64,000 nucleotides of DNA, taken from NCBI GenBank assembly GCA_028023455.1, contig JAQFVV010012400.1:9786248-9850247 (forward strand), given 5' to 3'. Below the pieces are notes generated by a model. It saw nothing but the letters and a program-made list of their open reading frames with translations, did not search any database and was not told where the DNA came from. This document shows, one piece after another, positions 25,254-37,895 of this stretch (positions within the stretch are counted from its first letter, which is position 1; every line of letters begins with the position of its first letter). The position numbers were made by a program, and so were the translations under genes. The DNA is from Epiperipatus broadwayi (lineage: Eukaryota; Onychophora; Udeonychophora; Euonychophora; Peripatidae).

Positions 25254-25349
25254 GTCATAACATCGGCCGGGGCGCGAACCCACACCATCTGCAACCAACT
25301 ACTTGCTTGCAAGGCGTATGCGATGACCTCTCGGCTAACAACGCTTGAC
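25254..25349 (-). mobile_element. tRNA-derived SINE copy (minus strand)
   Basis: Read on the minus strand it starts GTCAAGCGTTGTTAGCCGAG and ends CCGATGTTATGAC. A GGGTTCGCGCCCC block serves as B box and AGCCGAGAGGT as A box. It is most like the copy at 43081-43180: both have the CTTGCAAGCAAG block and GTTGGTTGCA, absent from the shorter copies at 15.5 and 32.7 kb. The TATATATA tract next to its 3' end replaces a clean poly(A). Target duplications are not clear; CTATTT occurs on both sides. Confidence 0.8.
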
Positions 25350-25919
25350 TATTTATATTAATATTTAATTTTTAGTGCTTCATTTAGGGAGGAAGGGATT
25401 CTATTGGGGGGGGGGGTTAAGAGATATTAAAAATCAATTTTTTGACTAATATTTTGTTCTCTCTTTTTTTCTTTTTTTACGTATGAGTACTTTTTTTTTT
25501 GTCTAACACTTTTTTTTTTAATCTTGAATCTGTTTAATGTTTTACATTGTGTAAGAATTTAAAAGCTTTTTTGGATCTTACTTTGAAATTGGTTCATAAA
25601 GTATGCAGAAACTAATGAAAATTCAATAGAGAGAAAGAGAAGCTGTTGGAAATTAAAAAGTCACATGATTTGTCTTGAATAATTGATGCATGAATTATTG
25701 TCGTGTCATTCTTTTAACGAAATGAATAATAAAAAAAATCTTTTTTTTCGTTCGAAGTTTTGTTAACAAGCTTTATAATAAGAATGATTCTAGACACCGT
25801 TTATAATTTCTTATCTTGATGAAAATAAGCAAGGGTATGATGGAGATAGACAGTAAAGGGCTAATTGAAAAACAAAAATTAATGTGTGGGTTGTTCTCAG
25901 ATTTTTCATATTGCTTTGT
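25350..25919. other. AT-rich DNA, no gene seen
   Basis: A poly(G) run near 25407-25416 and several poly(T) runs are present. Nothing else was recognised. Confidence 0.55.
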
Positions 25920-25999
25920 AAATCCGCCACTAAGAGCTATGTGGTATAGTGGTATATATCTGCCTGCCATGTCATGACTTGGGATTGAATTCAGATTGA
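25920..25999 (+). pseudogene. Degenerate tRNA-like sequence (Gly-like)
   Basis: TGGTATAGTGGTATATATCT fits a tRNA D-arm with a perfect A box (TGGTATAGTGG). CTGCCTGCCATG resembles a Gly(GCC) anticodon arm, and GGGATTGAATTC resembles a degraded B box/T arm. The acceptor ends do not pair, so this is at best a dead tRNA copy or a SINE head. Confidence 0.4.
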
Positions 26000-27235
26000 T
26001 AAGACGAACATTTTTTTCCAAGCTCTCAACAGGCTTATTTTTATTAGGTTTAATCGGCTCGCAGCTGACTTAGCTAACCATTCGAAATTAGTCAAAAATT
26101 AGTAACTAATTATTCTTAGCAAGAGAAAAAACAAGAACAGAGAACTTTTTAAAAACTTTCAGAACATTTGTTGATAGAGGCTTTCTTTTTTTTTTTTGAG
26201 AAACTATTTGGAAAAAAATCCTCACTACTTGACATTTAGAAAGCTTGGTAAACTCTTCTTTTTTTGAGAAGCTATTATAGGAGGCTTTATAGTGGACAAC
26301 TATAAAGACTGATTTAAAAAGTTTTTTTTACCCTCTATTACAGATGACAGCTAGTATCAAATTATTTGTATGTATAGAATATTATAAGTGAAAGAAAAAA
26401 AAAACATTGCTTCAATATTTAGATTGTCTTATGCCATTTAGCTCAATGGTAGATTAGCTAATTTGTGAGCTAAAGATCTTTGGATTGATTTTCAGATTGC
26501 AGTTGTGTAATATATATATAATATCTCTTTAATTACTTTTATGGATTTTTTTTAGATAATTTGCCATTTGGGTGCTCAAAGACACATGACTTGAGCAACT
26601 AACCATACACTTATTTGTAACACTTACTTTGACAACATAGTGAATACCCATATGTTAAAAATATGGTGTAATGATAATGGATGAAGATCCTATTAACAAA
26701 TGGTCTCGTGGATTTATCAGGAACCAAAATTCATAGAAAACTGGATATGATACCTGTGCTAATGGTGCAGAAATAATACCAATTGTTTAATGAAGGATTT
26801 AGTTTTATTTGTTTGGTGGAGAATTGGAACAAATGTTTTAATGCTGAGGATGATTAAGTAAAATAATTTGCTTTTAAGTTTTGTTATCTAGTACCATGAT
26901 TTTTTTTTTCCAATAAAGTTTTGTTAATCTTTTTTATTGAGTGATCTTTATCTGTTTATTTTACATAGTAATAAATTACTACAAAATTATATAGTAACCT
27001 TCAAAGTTAGAGATTGAAAACTAGATTCCACCTAAAATATATTGAAACCATTAAACTTGAAATGATTTGTTATTTGGTTCTAAAAGGCTAATTAAAATTA
27101 AGGAAGTCTTTCTAAATATTGAGAAGTGGTAGGAAACAATCACTGATAATGATCATAAGAAGTAATTTGATTTACTTAATAACTAAAGATTCATGGATCA
27201 AATCTCTTCCTGTCATTTCCACTGCTTATTTAATT
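26000..27235. other. AT-rich DNA, one weak tRNA-like patch
   Basis: At 26436-26500 a second tRNA-like patch (TAGCTCAATGG resembling an A box, GGATTGATTTT resembling a B box) is visible but too decayed to call. Otherwise no gene was recognised. Confidence 0.45.
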
Positions 27236-27470
27236 ACTCCTTTAGAGCAAAAAAGAACAGCGATAACTTTTCAATATTTCTGGAACATGAAAAGCAGACT
27301 GGCCATGTGTTCGAACCAGGCAACCCCAGGATTGTATGCCCTGAAACCAACGACTGTAAAAGAAAGATCAAAGAGGCGTACTTTATTGTTTGCGACAACA
27401 ATTCTATCAATAGACGCGACACGTGTTTTTCCATTTCAAAAAAATGGTCAAACTGATTTGCATTTACATT
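27236..27470 (+). pseudogene. Penelope-like GIY-YIG endonuclease fragment
   Basis: In the + frame that runs from 27193 to 27456, a segment starting at the His codon at 27286 reads HEKQTGH, then a variable part, then CKRKIKEAYFI, INRRD and ISKKWS. This order (H..KTGH, KR.IKEA..I, .NRD, LS..W) is the C-terminal half of the GIY-YIG nuclease domain attached to Penelope-like retroelements and some related reverse transcriptases. The Glu in KEA corresponds to the domain's catalytic metal-binding Glu. The N-terminal GIY..YIG half and the RT are not seen. Local G+C is higher than in the surroundings. A longer overlapping frame (27119-27565) is not the coding one. Confidence 0.6.
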
Positions 27471-28390
27471 TGCATATTTGTTATTTAATAACACTACGTA
27501 AAGATTTATTACTTTCATCGGCCATGAATATGAGGGCAAACCTCGAAAGCGCTTGGCCCATTTAATAGTTTTAAGCGAAATTTGTTTTGTTTATTTGGAA
27601 GCTTCTTCGTCAGCGAGTAAATCGTTTTGAGGCTATTATTAATGTTATTATTTGACTAAGCTCAATCTATTTTCAGAAAGTAATTTTTTTTTTTAATTAG
27701 TTACTTTAACAATTTTTTTTAAGATTTGATGTAAGTTAAATAAAATATTTTAATATTATATACCTGACCTGAAAGGCTATCATTTTGACTTTAAATGTAT
27801 GCTAATCAAAACTAAATGTAAATATAGTATTATCGCATCTATTTTTCCCCATTACTAAATATCACATTTCAAACATGAATTTATGTATTGTAATCTTCAC
27901 AATTTAAATACTATATCTATTCAGTTGAAACCACATGTCACTGATTTTTTTCTGAGAGTTATTTATTAATAATGGAATTATATCCTTTGCATAAAATATG
28001 GTTCATAATAAAAATTGCAGATTATTAAATATAAAGGGTGGAATTATTTCTTTGTCATAAAATGCTCTAATAGAAATTATGGTTTAGTTAGATATAGTTA
28101 TTTATTTATAAAAACAAATTTAATTAAAGTTTTTTTTTTTTTTTCCAATTTTCAATTGTGGATTTCTTTAGCAATTTATTTTGCTTTCCAGATTACTTGC
28201 TTAGAATAAAATACTCTTAATCAAATTAAGCCTCTAGATTAAAATTAAAATTTTGAAATATACTGTTATATTTGATATGCGAATATGAAAGAGTTATGGA
28301 CAACTATTATTGGTAGAATTATTTTCTTCGCATAAAATATTCTTCATAATTGTGAAACATAATAGGTTTTTTAAATTGGTTATGAAAGCC
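27471..28390. other. AT-rich DNA, no gene seen
   Basis: The first ~150 bp after the Penelope-like fragment keep a higher G+C content and may be its tail. No boundary was found. Confidence 0.5.
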
Positions 28391-28486
28391 TTGCAGACAA
28401 ACATACATTCACCAATCAGACAAAAGAGAAAATAGAGATTGCAGACAAACATACATCCACCAATTGGACAACAGAGAGAATAGGGA
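28391..28486. repeat. 48-bp tandem duplication
   Basis: Two units (28391-28438 and 28439-28486) both begin TTGCAGACAAACATACAT and run through CACCAAT and AGAGA. They differ at a handful of positions. The unit is richer in C and purines than its flanks. No third unit is present. Confidence 0.9.
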
Positions 28487-31400
28487 TTTTATATAGAGAG
28501 ATTCTGTAATTATAGATAGATCCCATTTTATTCCACTAATACCCTTAAAACCCATTGAATTTTTTGTAATTTATTTAATCTTCCATAATTAATCATCGTT
28601 ATATGTCTAGTGATAGAAATTATTTCATTTAAAATGATATATTTTTTTTAAATTGTAAAAATAAAATCCAATTTTCTTTTTACTAGAAAACATTACACTC
28701 ACAACTATTTGATTTATATGCTTGGGAATATTTGATTACATAAAGAAAACTTTACACTGCATACTAAATCTATTGCTGTTCACAAAGAATGAACTATCTA
28801 TAATAAAATTATTAAATTTCTGATCCAGCAGTAATTGTGAGCTTACAGTTCAAAGAAAAAATATCCATAAATATTTATATTTGTTAGCTGTTTTTAAATT
28901 TATATAGCCATTAATATGTATTGATTAAGGCAAAATTTAATAAACTCTATGAGTAAACTTAAACAATTGATATATGAATAAATATATAAGTTAATTAAAT
29001 AATTTATGGCTACACATTGTTCTGTAAACTTATATAATGTATTACTTAAGTTGATTTAAGTATTATTTTACTTTTTTTCAAGCCATTATGTAACATATTT
29101 TTAAATCTTGTCAATTTTAGATTTCAGTCTTAGTAATGTCAATACAACCCATTTTGTTTCTATTATACATATATATTCCTAATATGCTAACTTTGGTCTT
29201 TATCTTATTAGCTGTACTTATGTATTGACTTCCTTTAATATCATCCTTTTTGATAATTGTATTTGTTTAATTAATTCCATGTTTTGAAGCTGTAATCCAT
29301 CACACATATGATTACTTAATTCACAGATTTTGCTGGTGAGTGCCTTTTTCTTGTCATACATTAAAAAATTAACTCATTTTGTGTTTTTTTTTTTCATTAT
29401 TCTTTAGTAGATTCATCAAGTGACTTTTCTTTATTTAAAAATATATAAACCTGATAAAACATTATTATTTATAGTCCCCAAAACATTCAAAATCTTTGCT
29501 ATAATAATTAATTTTAAATATTTTATAATATATACATTTTTTTTTTTTTTGGAATTATTTTTGAAGATGGCCTTAAATTTGACCAAAGTATTAAAGCATA
29601 ATAAAAAATTTTCCTGTTTCCGTTTTTTTTTTTTTGTTGTTAAAAAAAAGAGGTGTTTTTATTTTTATAATTTTAAAATATTTATAACTAAAAATAGGTT
29701 GAATGAAATAGATTTTAGTAAATGAATGAAAATTTATATTTAAATATATTTGTTTTAGTATAGTACATGATTTAATATTAGTATCATCTATGTTCTTTAT
29801 TATTTTTACAATGCTTTTTTTTACAATCTAGACAGTTTCGATTGCCCCAGCAAAAAATAAGACATTGTAAAAGTAATAAAGAATATAGATGTTATTAATA
29901 TTATATGGATTTGGCAATACAAATAATACATGATTTATTATCAAATTCTTATGCTACTGTAAATTTAACAATGCAGAAATAACCGTAATAAAAACACTAT
30001 ATAAAAGTATGACATTTTGAGTTTTTATTATGTTGAATTCTGTGGAACTTTTACTTAGTTATTTTCTTTAATTGATTGTTATCAATTTATTAAAGACATA
30101 TTCTTTGGATGACAAACTTAGGAGACAAAGTATATTTCATAAAATCATTAAGCAGCAATTAATACTTACTTTCAGGTTTTTTTTTTGTGTGTTTGGCATT
30201 AGACACATGGTATTCTATTGACAGAATGGAATAGTTGCTTACCAATATAACACAAAGTCCTTTTATCTTAATATTTTTTTGTATGTGATACAATAATGAT
30301 ATTTATATAAGATAGAAAGATATTATATGGCATTACAATTGGTAGTTGCACGTACCTATGACTATTATCAGGCTTTGAACCTTATATTCAAGTATGGAAA
30401 ATTGATAGACAAAAAAATCATCCTTTCAGAGTTTTTACAAATATCCAAGTTTATATGAACTTTAGATATTCTTAAGATTTGAACCCAAGCTACATATTTG
30501 TCAATCTATTTAAATTAGAAATTAACTTTATATACTTTATATTTTAATAACCTCAGTTATATGTAGTTGCTGAGATCTTGATTTGTTGATATATAATTGT
30601 GCTAGATGAAATATAATTGTCACATGACTTTCTCACTATAATTTTTATATCTTCTTCACAAGCTGAGACATTTACTACAGTTTGATTTTCATATTCTCCG
30701 AGGCAAAAAGTTATCCCTGCTTAATTATATAGCTGTAAATGTATTATGAATCATTTATTTGAATCTTAATGTCATTGAAATATCATGAGAATATTTTTTG
30801 TGTGTGTCTTGTATTTTTTGTAGTAATGCATCTTTTTGTTATGAGCTGGGTTCAATTGTGAGCATCTTGTGGAGGATATCTAAGTAAAGACTAGCTATCC
30901 AATTATTAATTAATAAATCAGTATCTGGCAATTTTTAGCAGGAGGTAAATATCAAAGATTAATCTGATTGGTTAAATGATCTGTTACACCGATTGTAAAA
31001 CAGAACTATCATTATAATACAATGCTGTGTTCGCCATTGAGCCTGTGATTTTTTTTTTAAATTTAAAGTTGATTTGAAATTAAATAGCAATTAGAAGAAA
31101 AAAATAGGAACATTTAATTCAAACAGTTTTCAACTTGATTCAATATTTTTATCAATAGTTCAGTTAAAATTATAAATTATGTGACTGAAGCATAATGTAT
31201 TGTACCTGTTTATTTTTATTTTTTTTCCTTAAAAGTTGATTTTATTTTTTGTTCATTTTTATTGCTGCTCATAAATTATCCCATTAGGCAAGAATCATTA
31301 ATTTTACAAATTATTCAACAGCTATTAATTTTAAAGGTATAAATTAGAATTTCAATTCTCTGAGATATAAGAAGAAGAAAAAATGTAATCCTGAATAAGC

Positions 31401-32730
31401 TATAATTAAAATAATTGCTGTAGCCATCAGAATTATAATAATAGTAATTTATTTATTTACATAAGTACATTTGATTTATTTAATTAAATATATACTTCTT
31501 AATAAAAACAACAGTTAAATTGATATAATACTTTAGGTATGACAATTTTTTTTTTTTTTAGTTATTTCTTAACTTTTTTTGTTTTCAAATTGACAACCAT
31601 TTATACTAGATAATCTATAATCTATGTGAAATTGTGATTTGGCATTAGGCAGAAAGAAGATGGTGAAAGAGTAAAATTTGAATCCAAGATGCAATTTTTA
31701 AAATAATTTCATATTATATGATGTCATAGACTTAAAGAATTTAAACATTTTTAAAAATTGGTTATTTTAATATGTGCTCATAAACTGTAAGTTTTTTTTA
31801 GCTCTGTAAGTTTAAAATTTGATTTTTTTAGTAGTAATTTCATTATATATTTTTTTAAAAATTGATGATTTTATTGTTGGGAGTTGATAAGATGTTTTGA
31901 GAGTGGTAGACTCTAGGGCTTAAATTATGATTAAATATATATTTAATGAGCTCTTAACAAAGAGACTCAAATAAATATTAGTTTGTGCAGTGTTTTTTTT
32001 TACTAAATATTTATATATAAATAAAATTTGCAAATTTAATACATTTAAAAACACAAGAAGTCATTTTTTCATCTCTGAAAAATATAAGTTTTACAAAATG
32101 CCAGCAACTATTTTCCCATTAAGGAACACTATGCAATCATCTTTATTGATAAAATTTCTTTAATTTATTTTGAAAGCACAAACATTTTATTTTTCATTTA
32201 TTATCCTTTTTAAATTTGATCTGCAGTATTTCACCTAATAAAATAGTTTTTAAGTATAATGCTAAAAGTTTTACAAAATTTAAAAACATACTTAAAGTTG
32301 ATACTGAATTTAAAACATCAAACAATTAGAGAGATTATAGTTTCTTAAAAATGAGATTACTATTTTATTTCTATAAGAAAAAAAAAGTTATTGAAAAAAT
32401 AAGAATATTGCTTAAAGCATATTTAAATGCAATGAAAATAAGACATTTCACTATTTATTTTACTTAAAAAGTAAAAAAACTGTATAGTAAGTTTTTTTTT
32501 TTATTTTTTCACTGAATGAATGAGTGAATATATATCTATCATCTCAATTCATTAATAACTATATTATTATTACTTTTTAAATTTTTCTTCATATTAATTT
32601 ATATATACATATAAAAAAAGCATGGGCAGTATTATATACTAAATATGATGCACATAAGGTAGGCTTGGAACAAAATGCAGCAGATACTTCTGCTTTTCAC
32701 ACACTTGCATAGAGTCATTTTTTTATATAT
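28487..32730. other. AT-rich DNA, no gene recognised
   Basis: Long A/T-rich sequence with homopolymer runs. The open frame at 29420-29725 is built from Phe/Lys homopolymer tracts and has no domain. No bounded repeat was recognised. Confidence 0.55.
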
Positions 32731-32812
32731 GTCAAAGTGTTGACTGGGAAGCGAACCCAGGCCAGCTGCTTGGAAGGCAGCTATGCTCACTGTTAGGCCA
32801 CCAATGCTTGAC
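32731..32812 (-). mobile_element. tRNA-derived SINE copy (minus strand)
   Basis: On the minus strand it begins GTCAAGCATTGGTGGCC and ends with AACACTTTGAC, carrying a GGGTTCGCTTCCC B-box block. It is 82 bp like the copy at 15.5 kb and lacks the longer variable-arm insert of the 25.3 and 43.1-kb copies. Its first and last bases are complementary. A short T run (A run on the element strand) abuts the 3' side. Confidence 0.8.
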
Positions 32813-35060
32813 ATATAGATATTTAAATACAGAGACAACTTTTTTATTTTTCATCATTGAAAAATAATTGTAAATTATTAATTTACTGGAATTATTATAA
32901 GCTATCAATATGATTTTTTAAAATCTTATTGTAGAAAAATAAATTGAATAATTCTTGAGTATTGGTTATTAATAAGCAATTAAAATTTTCTTAATTTTGA
33001 AATTGGAAATCTCATTTAAACTCATTTTCTCACTAATCTAAATGAGAGTTAAAAAAAAAAAAAGTAAAATGTTTACAATAGAAGAAACATGCATTAATCC
33101 TAAATTGTTGTTTATTGAGTGATTTTGACAAAGCATTAGAAAATGAGGGATTCCTAGCATGTTTTGTAAGAACAGTAAATAAATATTTAAATTTAATGTG
33201 TTTATTAATAATTCACTTTTTACACTGTATTCTTTAATAAATTAACATGTAATTAATACTAAACTGTAATTCTTTTTACTTTTCATTTTCACATTTTTTA
33301 TTATGTGCCCATCATTATCCATAAAACAGTTAATCTGAAAAGGTTAGATAATTAAACTTTCAGATTATTATTTGTCGATTTAAATTTGTGGTGTCTCAAT
33401 TTCTTTAGAGGGCTTACTTAAACATATTGTATTGATTTTTTTTTTTTTTTTATGGGTGTGTGATTTTTCCACTTTTATATAAGCTTTATAATATTAGATT
33501 TCTTTTACCTTGGGAATTTTTTTTCCTGCTGTATTATTTATTTTTAAGAATAGTCATCAAAAATATCCTATAAATAAGATAAAGATGATTTATTATCTTC
33601 TGTCTTCCACTATTATTTATAAAATAAAAATAGTTTTATTAAAAGTTGTTTTGGAAAAGTAGTGTAAACTAAATGCCAGAACATTGTGTTCATCTTGTGA
33701 TTTTTTTATACAAATTCATTATCTGATAGCAGTAAGCTCTTTCTTTTTACTCCTGATTCTTTCCTATGAGCATGAGTTGCCAGTGGATTGCTCTGAATTA
33801 TTTAGTGCATTCATAGAGTGATGGACTCTAGAAGTGTAAAATCTTCAAGTTAATTCCTTTTCTGGACTTCTATTATTTATGAGTCCCTGTTATCCATTAA
33901 TGACTTTGTAAAACAAATTACTGGAGATAAGTGATCCTAACTTATATTATCTCAATAATTGTGACTTTCTGATTACATAAACGAATATGATTTTGTTATT
34001 TTTTTGTAATTTCATTGAAAAATAATCTAGAAACATAATTGTTAAATGAAATGTAGATTAAATATATTACAGAGTTTTTTGTATTCCAGGTATTCTCAAA
34101 TTTTTTTGGGGAAAAAGTCACATAGTTAATTTTTTTAAAGAATGACAGCCTGGGAAAAAATGAATTTTCTAAAGGAATCCTTCTCCCAAAAAGTAAATAT
34201 GATCTGGAATTTAATACTGGAAAAGAATTAACTAGTTTTCTGATTATTCCACAGATTACAAGTAGTGTCACCAGCTACAATTCATTATTAATGACAGAAA
34301 TTTATTTTCAATTTTTAACAGTAGAAATTTTAATTAAAAAATGAATATTAGTTTTAACTATAAGAATGGTGGGAAAAAAATTCAAAGAAAAGTAAGTGTC
34401 TTCAACCAATAGAAATTAAAGAGCCAGAACCTAATGATATTAAATAGAGTTGAAAATATGTTACCATGCTTGCTTTGCATTGGCTTTTGCTTACAATTTG
34501 AAAATGAAATGATAAATTTATATAAAAGTTATTTATTATTTATATTTATAACTTCATTAAATTTTCATTTCTAAATAAACACATAGATGAATTTTATATT
34601 TTGATTTTATTGAATTTTTATAATTCTTTAGAGTAAATTAGTCAAGTACAACTTTATTGACATCAAACACTGAAGAAAATAAAAATTTTACTGCCAAAAG
34701 CTGGCAAAGCCATTGTTCAAATATTTTATCAGTTTTTTTGTTATAAGTTCATTTTTAATTTTTTAAAGCAAATTTCAATTATTTGAAGTTGTGCATTAGA
34801 AAGATACATATGAAAAATCATTATTTGTTCATTCCTAAACATTTTTATAGCCTACAAACTAAAATGAAACCTTTGCATTAAACATTTACTTTTGTTTATT
34901 AATCCATTTTACTTAGTGGCAAAGTTAATGTTTACCCTTTTTTAAGATAAATTTTGTTTATACTATAAAGTATTTGAAAAAAATTTGTGCAAGAACTAAA
35001 CATGACTCAATAATAATTTTGATATTTAAACATTGTTGTGATGAAAAATTGTAACAAGTT
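32813..35060. other. AT-rich DNA upstream of hAT pseudogene
   Basis: No gene was recognised. The last few hundred bases may contain the lost N-terminal part, including a BED-type zinc finger, of the transposase pseudogene that follows, but I could not trace it. Confidence 0.45.
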
Positions 35061-36330
35061 TTTCAAAATGTGTCCTTTAACTCTATTTCATAAGATGTAT
35101 TGGACCACAAGAAAGTAAAATTATGGCCAATATTAATAAGATGTTTCAATGCTAGAAATGGCATTCAATTAAAAATTTTAAATTAAGAATGTATTGACAG
35201 AGAAACCAAAGTAATTTTGTCTAACATTTATTTGGAATCATCTATGAAAATAACAATTTTAAAATTGTAGGATTATCAGCAAAAAACACAAGCATGAATT
35301 TTGGAGTATGCAAGAATAGAAATAACAATAATTTACATACAAAATTAAAAGAGTTATTGAGAAAAATACTAAGAATTGGTTCCAATGCATATATATTATT
35401 GAAGGCTATAAATATGGCTTCCAGTTCTATGCAAATTGATGTAGAGGTTATATTAATAACCACATATTTATATTTTAGTTGTTTTATGGTTCATCTGAAA
35501 ATTTAAAACAATTTTGTGAAGATGCTAATATTGAATATGAAAAATTTCTCAGTTATCCAAAAGGACTATGACCTTTGATACCAGCAATAAAGCACATTCT
35601 CAAATTATATAAACCACTTCAATCATATTTTCTGAGTTTGGATAAAATGTCCTAAAATACTGGAAACATAGCAATATTCAGTATTCTGAATTTGATACCT
35701 TTTATATAGAACCAGATGGCATTTTTTTCAAGTTGAACAAGAAATAGAATCTGTCAAAATTAGCATTATTTTAAATAATGTTATTTTACAATATAAGACA
35801 ATATTTTAAGAAAGTCTCCTAGCCAAAATTGTAAAAAAATAAATTCTTAATTATGGAATAATTAGGTCTAGGTATAAAGAAAACATTTATTAAAGAAGTT
35901 GTGATGTTTTTATAGGACATATTGCTAGTTTAACTGAAATAAAGTTTCCAGTGGTTGTTTAAAAAATAAAATAGAATGAGAGATATTATTACCTTTTGAA
36001 TTTATAACATGAGAAATAAAAAATATTGTTGATGATGTTAATTTTTTGTTTGAAGAAATAAGAATAAATATTTTTTTAGCTGGATAAAAAAAATTGATAT
36101 TGGTAAAAGTAGTTAGAAATATTTACCCATTTTAAGGAACAACATATTTTCTATGAAAATCATATTTCTAATTGAATTTTTATTGTATTGCCCCAGTACC
36201 AATACTCTTGTTGAAATGTTTTTAGTTTAGTTGGAAATGACTGATGAAACAAAGAAAATATCTGTAAAAACTTTATCATCTATCATATCCGTTTACTTAG
36301 CTAGAGGTTTTTTGAATTGCGTTTATACCA
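35061..36330 (+). pseudogene. hAT-family transposase-like pseudogene
   Basis: A + strand chain of fragments matches, in order, a widespread animal hAT-like protein. First is DVLDHKKVKLWPILIRCF (about 35094-35150; family SNHKELKL.PVL+RYF). Then come a GIQLKILN block and VGLSAKNTSMNFG (about 35260; family CADNCNTNFGG). NNNLHTKLKELL and an IDVEVI block follow. Next are LPAIKHILKLYKPLQSYFLS (about 35578-35640), a DDVNFLFEE block (about 36030) and LPQYQYS..NVFSLV (about 36190-36240). The last corresponds to the C-terminal dimerisation region (PGTNA..ERVFSLM). These proteins are RNase-H-fold cut-and-paste transposases. Several stops and frameshifts show it is inactive. TIRs and 8-bp duplications were not found. 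Confidence 0.78.
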
Positions 36331-36399
36331 TTATTATTGAAAGATCCTATCTTTATTTTCATGTTGAAAGTAAATGATTAGAAAAAATAGTTAAAGTAT

Positions 36400-37790
36400 A
36401 TATTTTGAGGATTAACTTTTATATTGGCTGGATTGAGATTTCTATTTGTTGCCTTGTTTATAAGGTTTAGAAAAAGGATTGTATGAACGTAAATGGCCAG
36501 GTGTGACTCCAAATTAAAAATTTTCATGGTTGGCATTTAGGGCATCAAAATATTTAAGATATGGTTTTGTTTGCATTATTTTTTTTAGGCAGGGAAAGTT
36601 TGATATCTATTGGTATACTAGTGTATATATGTTTATCTTCAGAGTTTGTTTTTGATTCATTGGTTGAGTTTGGGGTTTTGGTAAGTGAAAGATGAAGATT
36701 TTGGGGCTTAGTTAGAGTTTCCTGTGTTGTTGAATTTCTGTTAGGGGGGGGGGCTACAGGATTCTAGATTATAAATGCTGATATTAGTAAAGCATGTCAG
36801 GTTAATTTCAGTATCAAGTATTTTTATTTTTTATTACCATGATCTTTTAATGGTCACCCAGATTTTCTTTTGGAAGTGTAATCTGCATCACAGCTTTCAA
36901 TTATTGGTAATGGTGATGTTAGTGTACCCATGACATCTATGCTGGTCTTATTTTTTATAGGTGAAAATTGACTAGTATTGTCATTGTGAATAATTGGCTG
37001 CGGTACCTTAACTATATGAGTTGAATCTGACTGTTTACATGGTTTGGCTGATGAGGTGAGAGTTTGATTATCTGAGCAGTTTTTCTACTGATGTTAATGT
37101 GTGTGCTGAAGGTTTGATTTGTCTGCATCTTCATTTGAGGGAGAGATTATATTTGCAAAATGACCCAGTGTTTTCATGGAATTCTATGATCAGATATCTT
37201 TGATTGGGATGATCAGCTAAGTGTAGAACACTTCCATAGATTGTGCAGAGTGAGTACTTCATATAGTAAAGCTTTTGGGAATTTATACAAAGAACAATAA
37301 ATATCTGTAGCTGATAAAACTATTGGAACAATCTGTGAAAAAAACAATGGAAAGTATTAAAAAAATTCATCAGGAGTGGTGTTGTGGAACTTCTCAGAAA
37401 TGATATTATGGGGGGGGGGGTTGTGTTTCTTCACCATTTTGATTTTGTAAATCTAAATTTTCAGTATCACTGGTTGTAGATTTTCTGAATCTTTGGGAAG
37501 AGGGATTAAAATTCATGTTTGTAATTAGCGTTGAAGGTTTTTTTTTGCAATATCAGCAAATGTTTTTTTTATTAATTAAAGAACATTATTTCTTAGGTTT
37601 GTTTTTTTCACTCACATTAGTTAATACTGAAGGTGGGGCAGCCATTTACATTAGCTCTAACCGACGCTGTGAACTAAGTGTGGTTTTTTCCCCACAGATG
37701 CACAAACAAATATTTGCAAATTCTGGTGGAGTTGCTAGTAATAATATTAAAAGTAGCAGGAGACTTTTACTATACATGCAGCCATGTGTC
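36400..37790 (-). pseudogene. Decayed unidentified coding region (minus strand)
   Basis: The minus strand is unusually rich in C and A and has several stop-free stretches in changing frames with protein-like composition. One of about 70 codons (about 36870-37090) is rich in Ser, Thr, Asn and Pro. One of about 50 codons (about 36560-36720) is Lys/Asn/Thr/Pro-rich. Near 37530-37570 there is a KKNICWYCKKK zinc-finger-like segment, and near 37690-37720 a CLCICGE segment. Low-complexity linkers with isolated Cys pairs suggest a dead gene or mobile-element protein. I do not recognise the family. The + strand ORF at 37515-37793 is probably a shadow. Confidence 0.4.
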
Positions 37791-37823
37791 TAGCCAGGTC
37801 TTATTTAAACAATTTTAATGTGA

Positions 37824-37895
37824 TTCAATAGATTGTTGAGATCCACTATGCCAGAAAGATCTTTTCGGCATAGTGGATCTTCACTATTTATTGAA
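37824..37895. repeat. 72-bp near-perfect palindrome
   Basis: The halves TTCAATAGAT..AGATCCACTATGCC and GGCATAGTGGATCT..ATTTATTGAA are inverted copies. The core AGATCCACTATGCC (37839-37852) pairs perfectly with 37867-37880, and the centre is itself palindromic (AAAGATCTTT). There is effectively no loop. As RNA it would form a ~36-bp hairpin. It could be a precursor-like hairpin, the joined ends of an element, or an inverted duplication. Confidence 0.9.

Noticed and set aside
25660-25672. Isolated TCACATGATT words as further ends of the retroposon family (also near 30618)
   Set aside because: No partner end and no flanking duplication were found; too short to support.
26436-26500. Second tRNA-like patch near 26.45 kb
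   Set aside because: Only loose A- and B-box words; stems do not pair convincingly.
27119-27565. 148-codon + frame, one of the longest ORFs in the window
   Set aside because: The protein-like signal (Penelope endonuclease motifs) is in a different overlapping frame; this one has no domain.
29420-29725. 101-codon + frame
   Set aside because: Built from T and A homopolymers; Phe/Lys-rich with no domain or splice context.
36990-37790. Zinc-binding N-terminus of a common invertebrate repetitive protein family (CICGE...SQRR words on the minus strand)
   Set aside because: Only one short word block fits and the sequence after it does not continue the family pattern, so the region is left unidentified.
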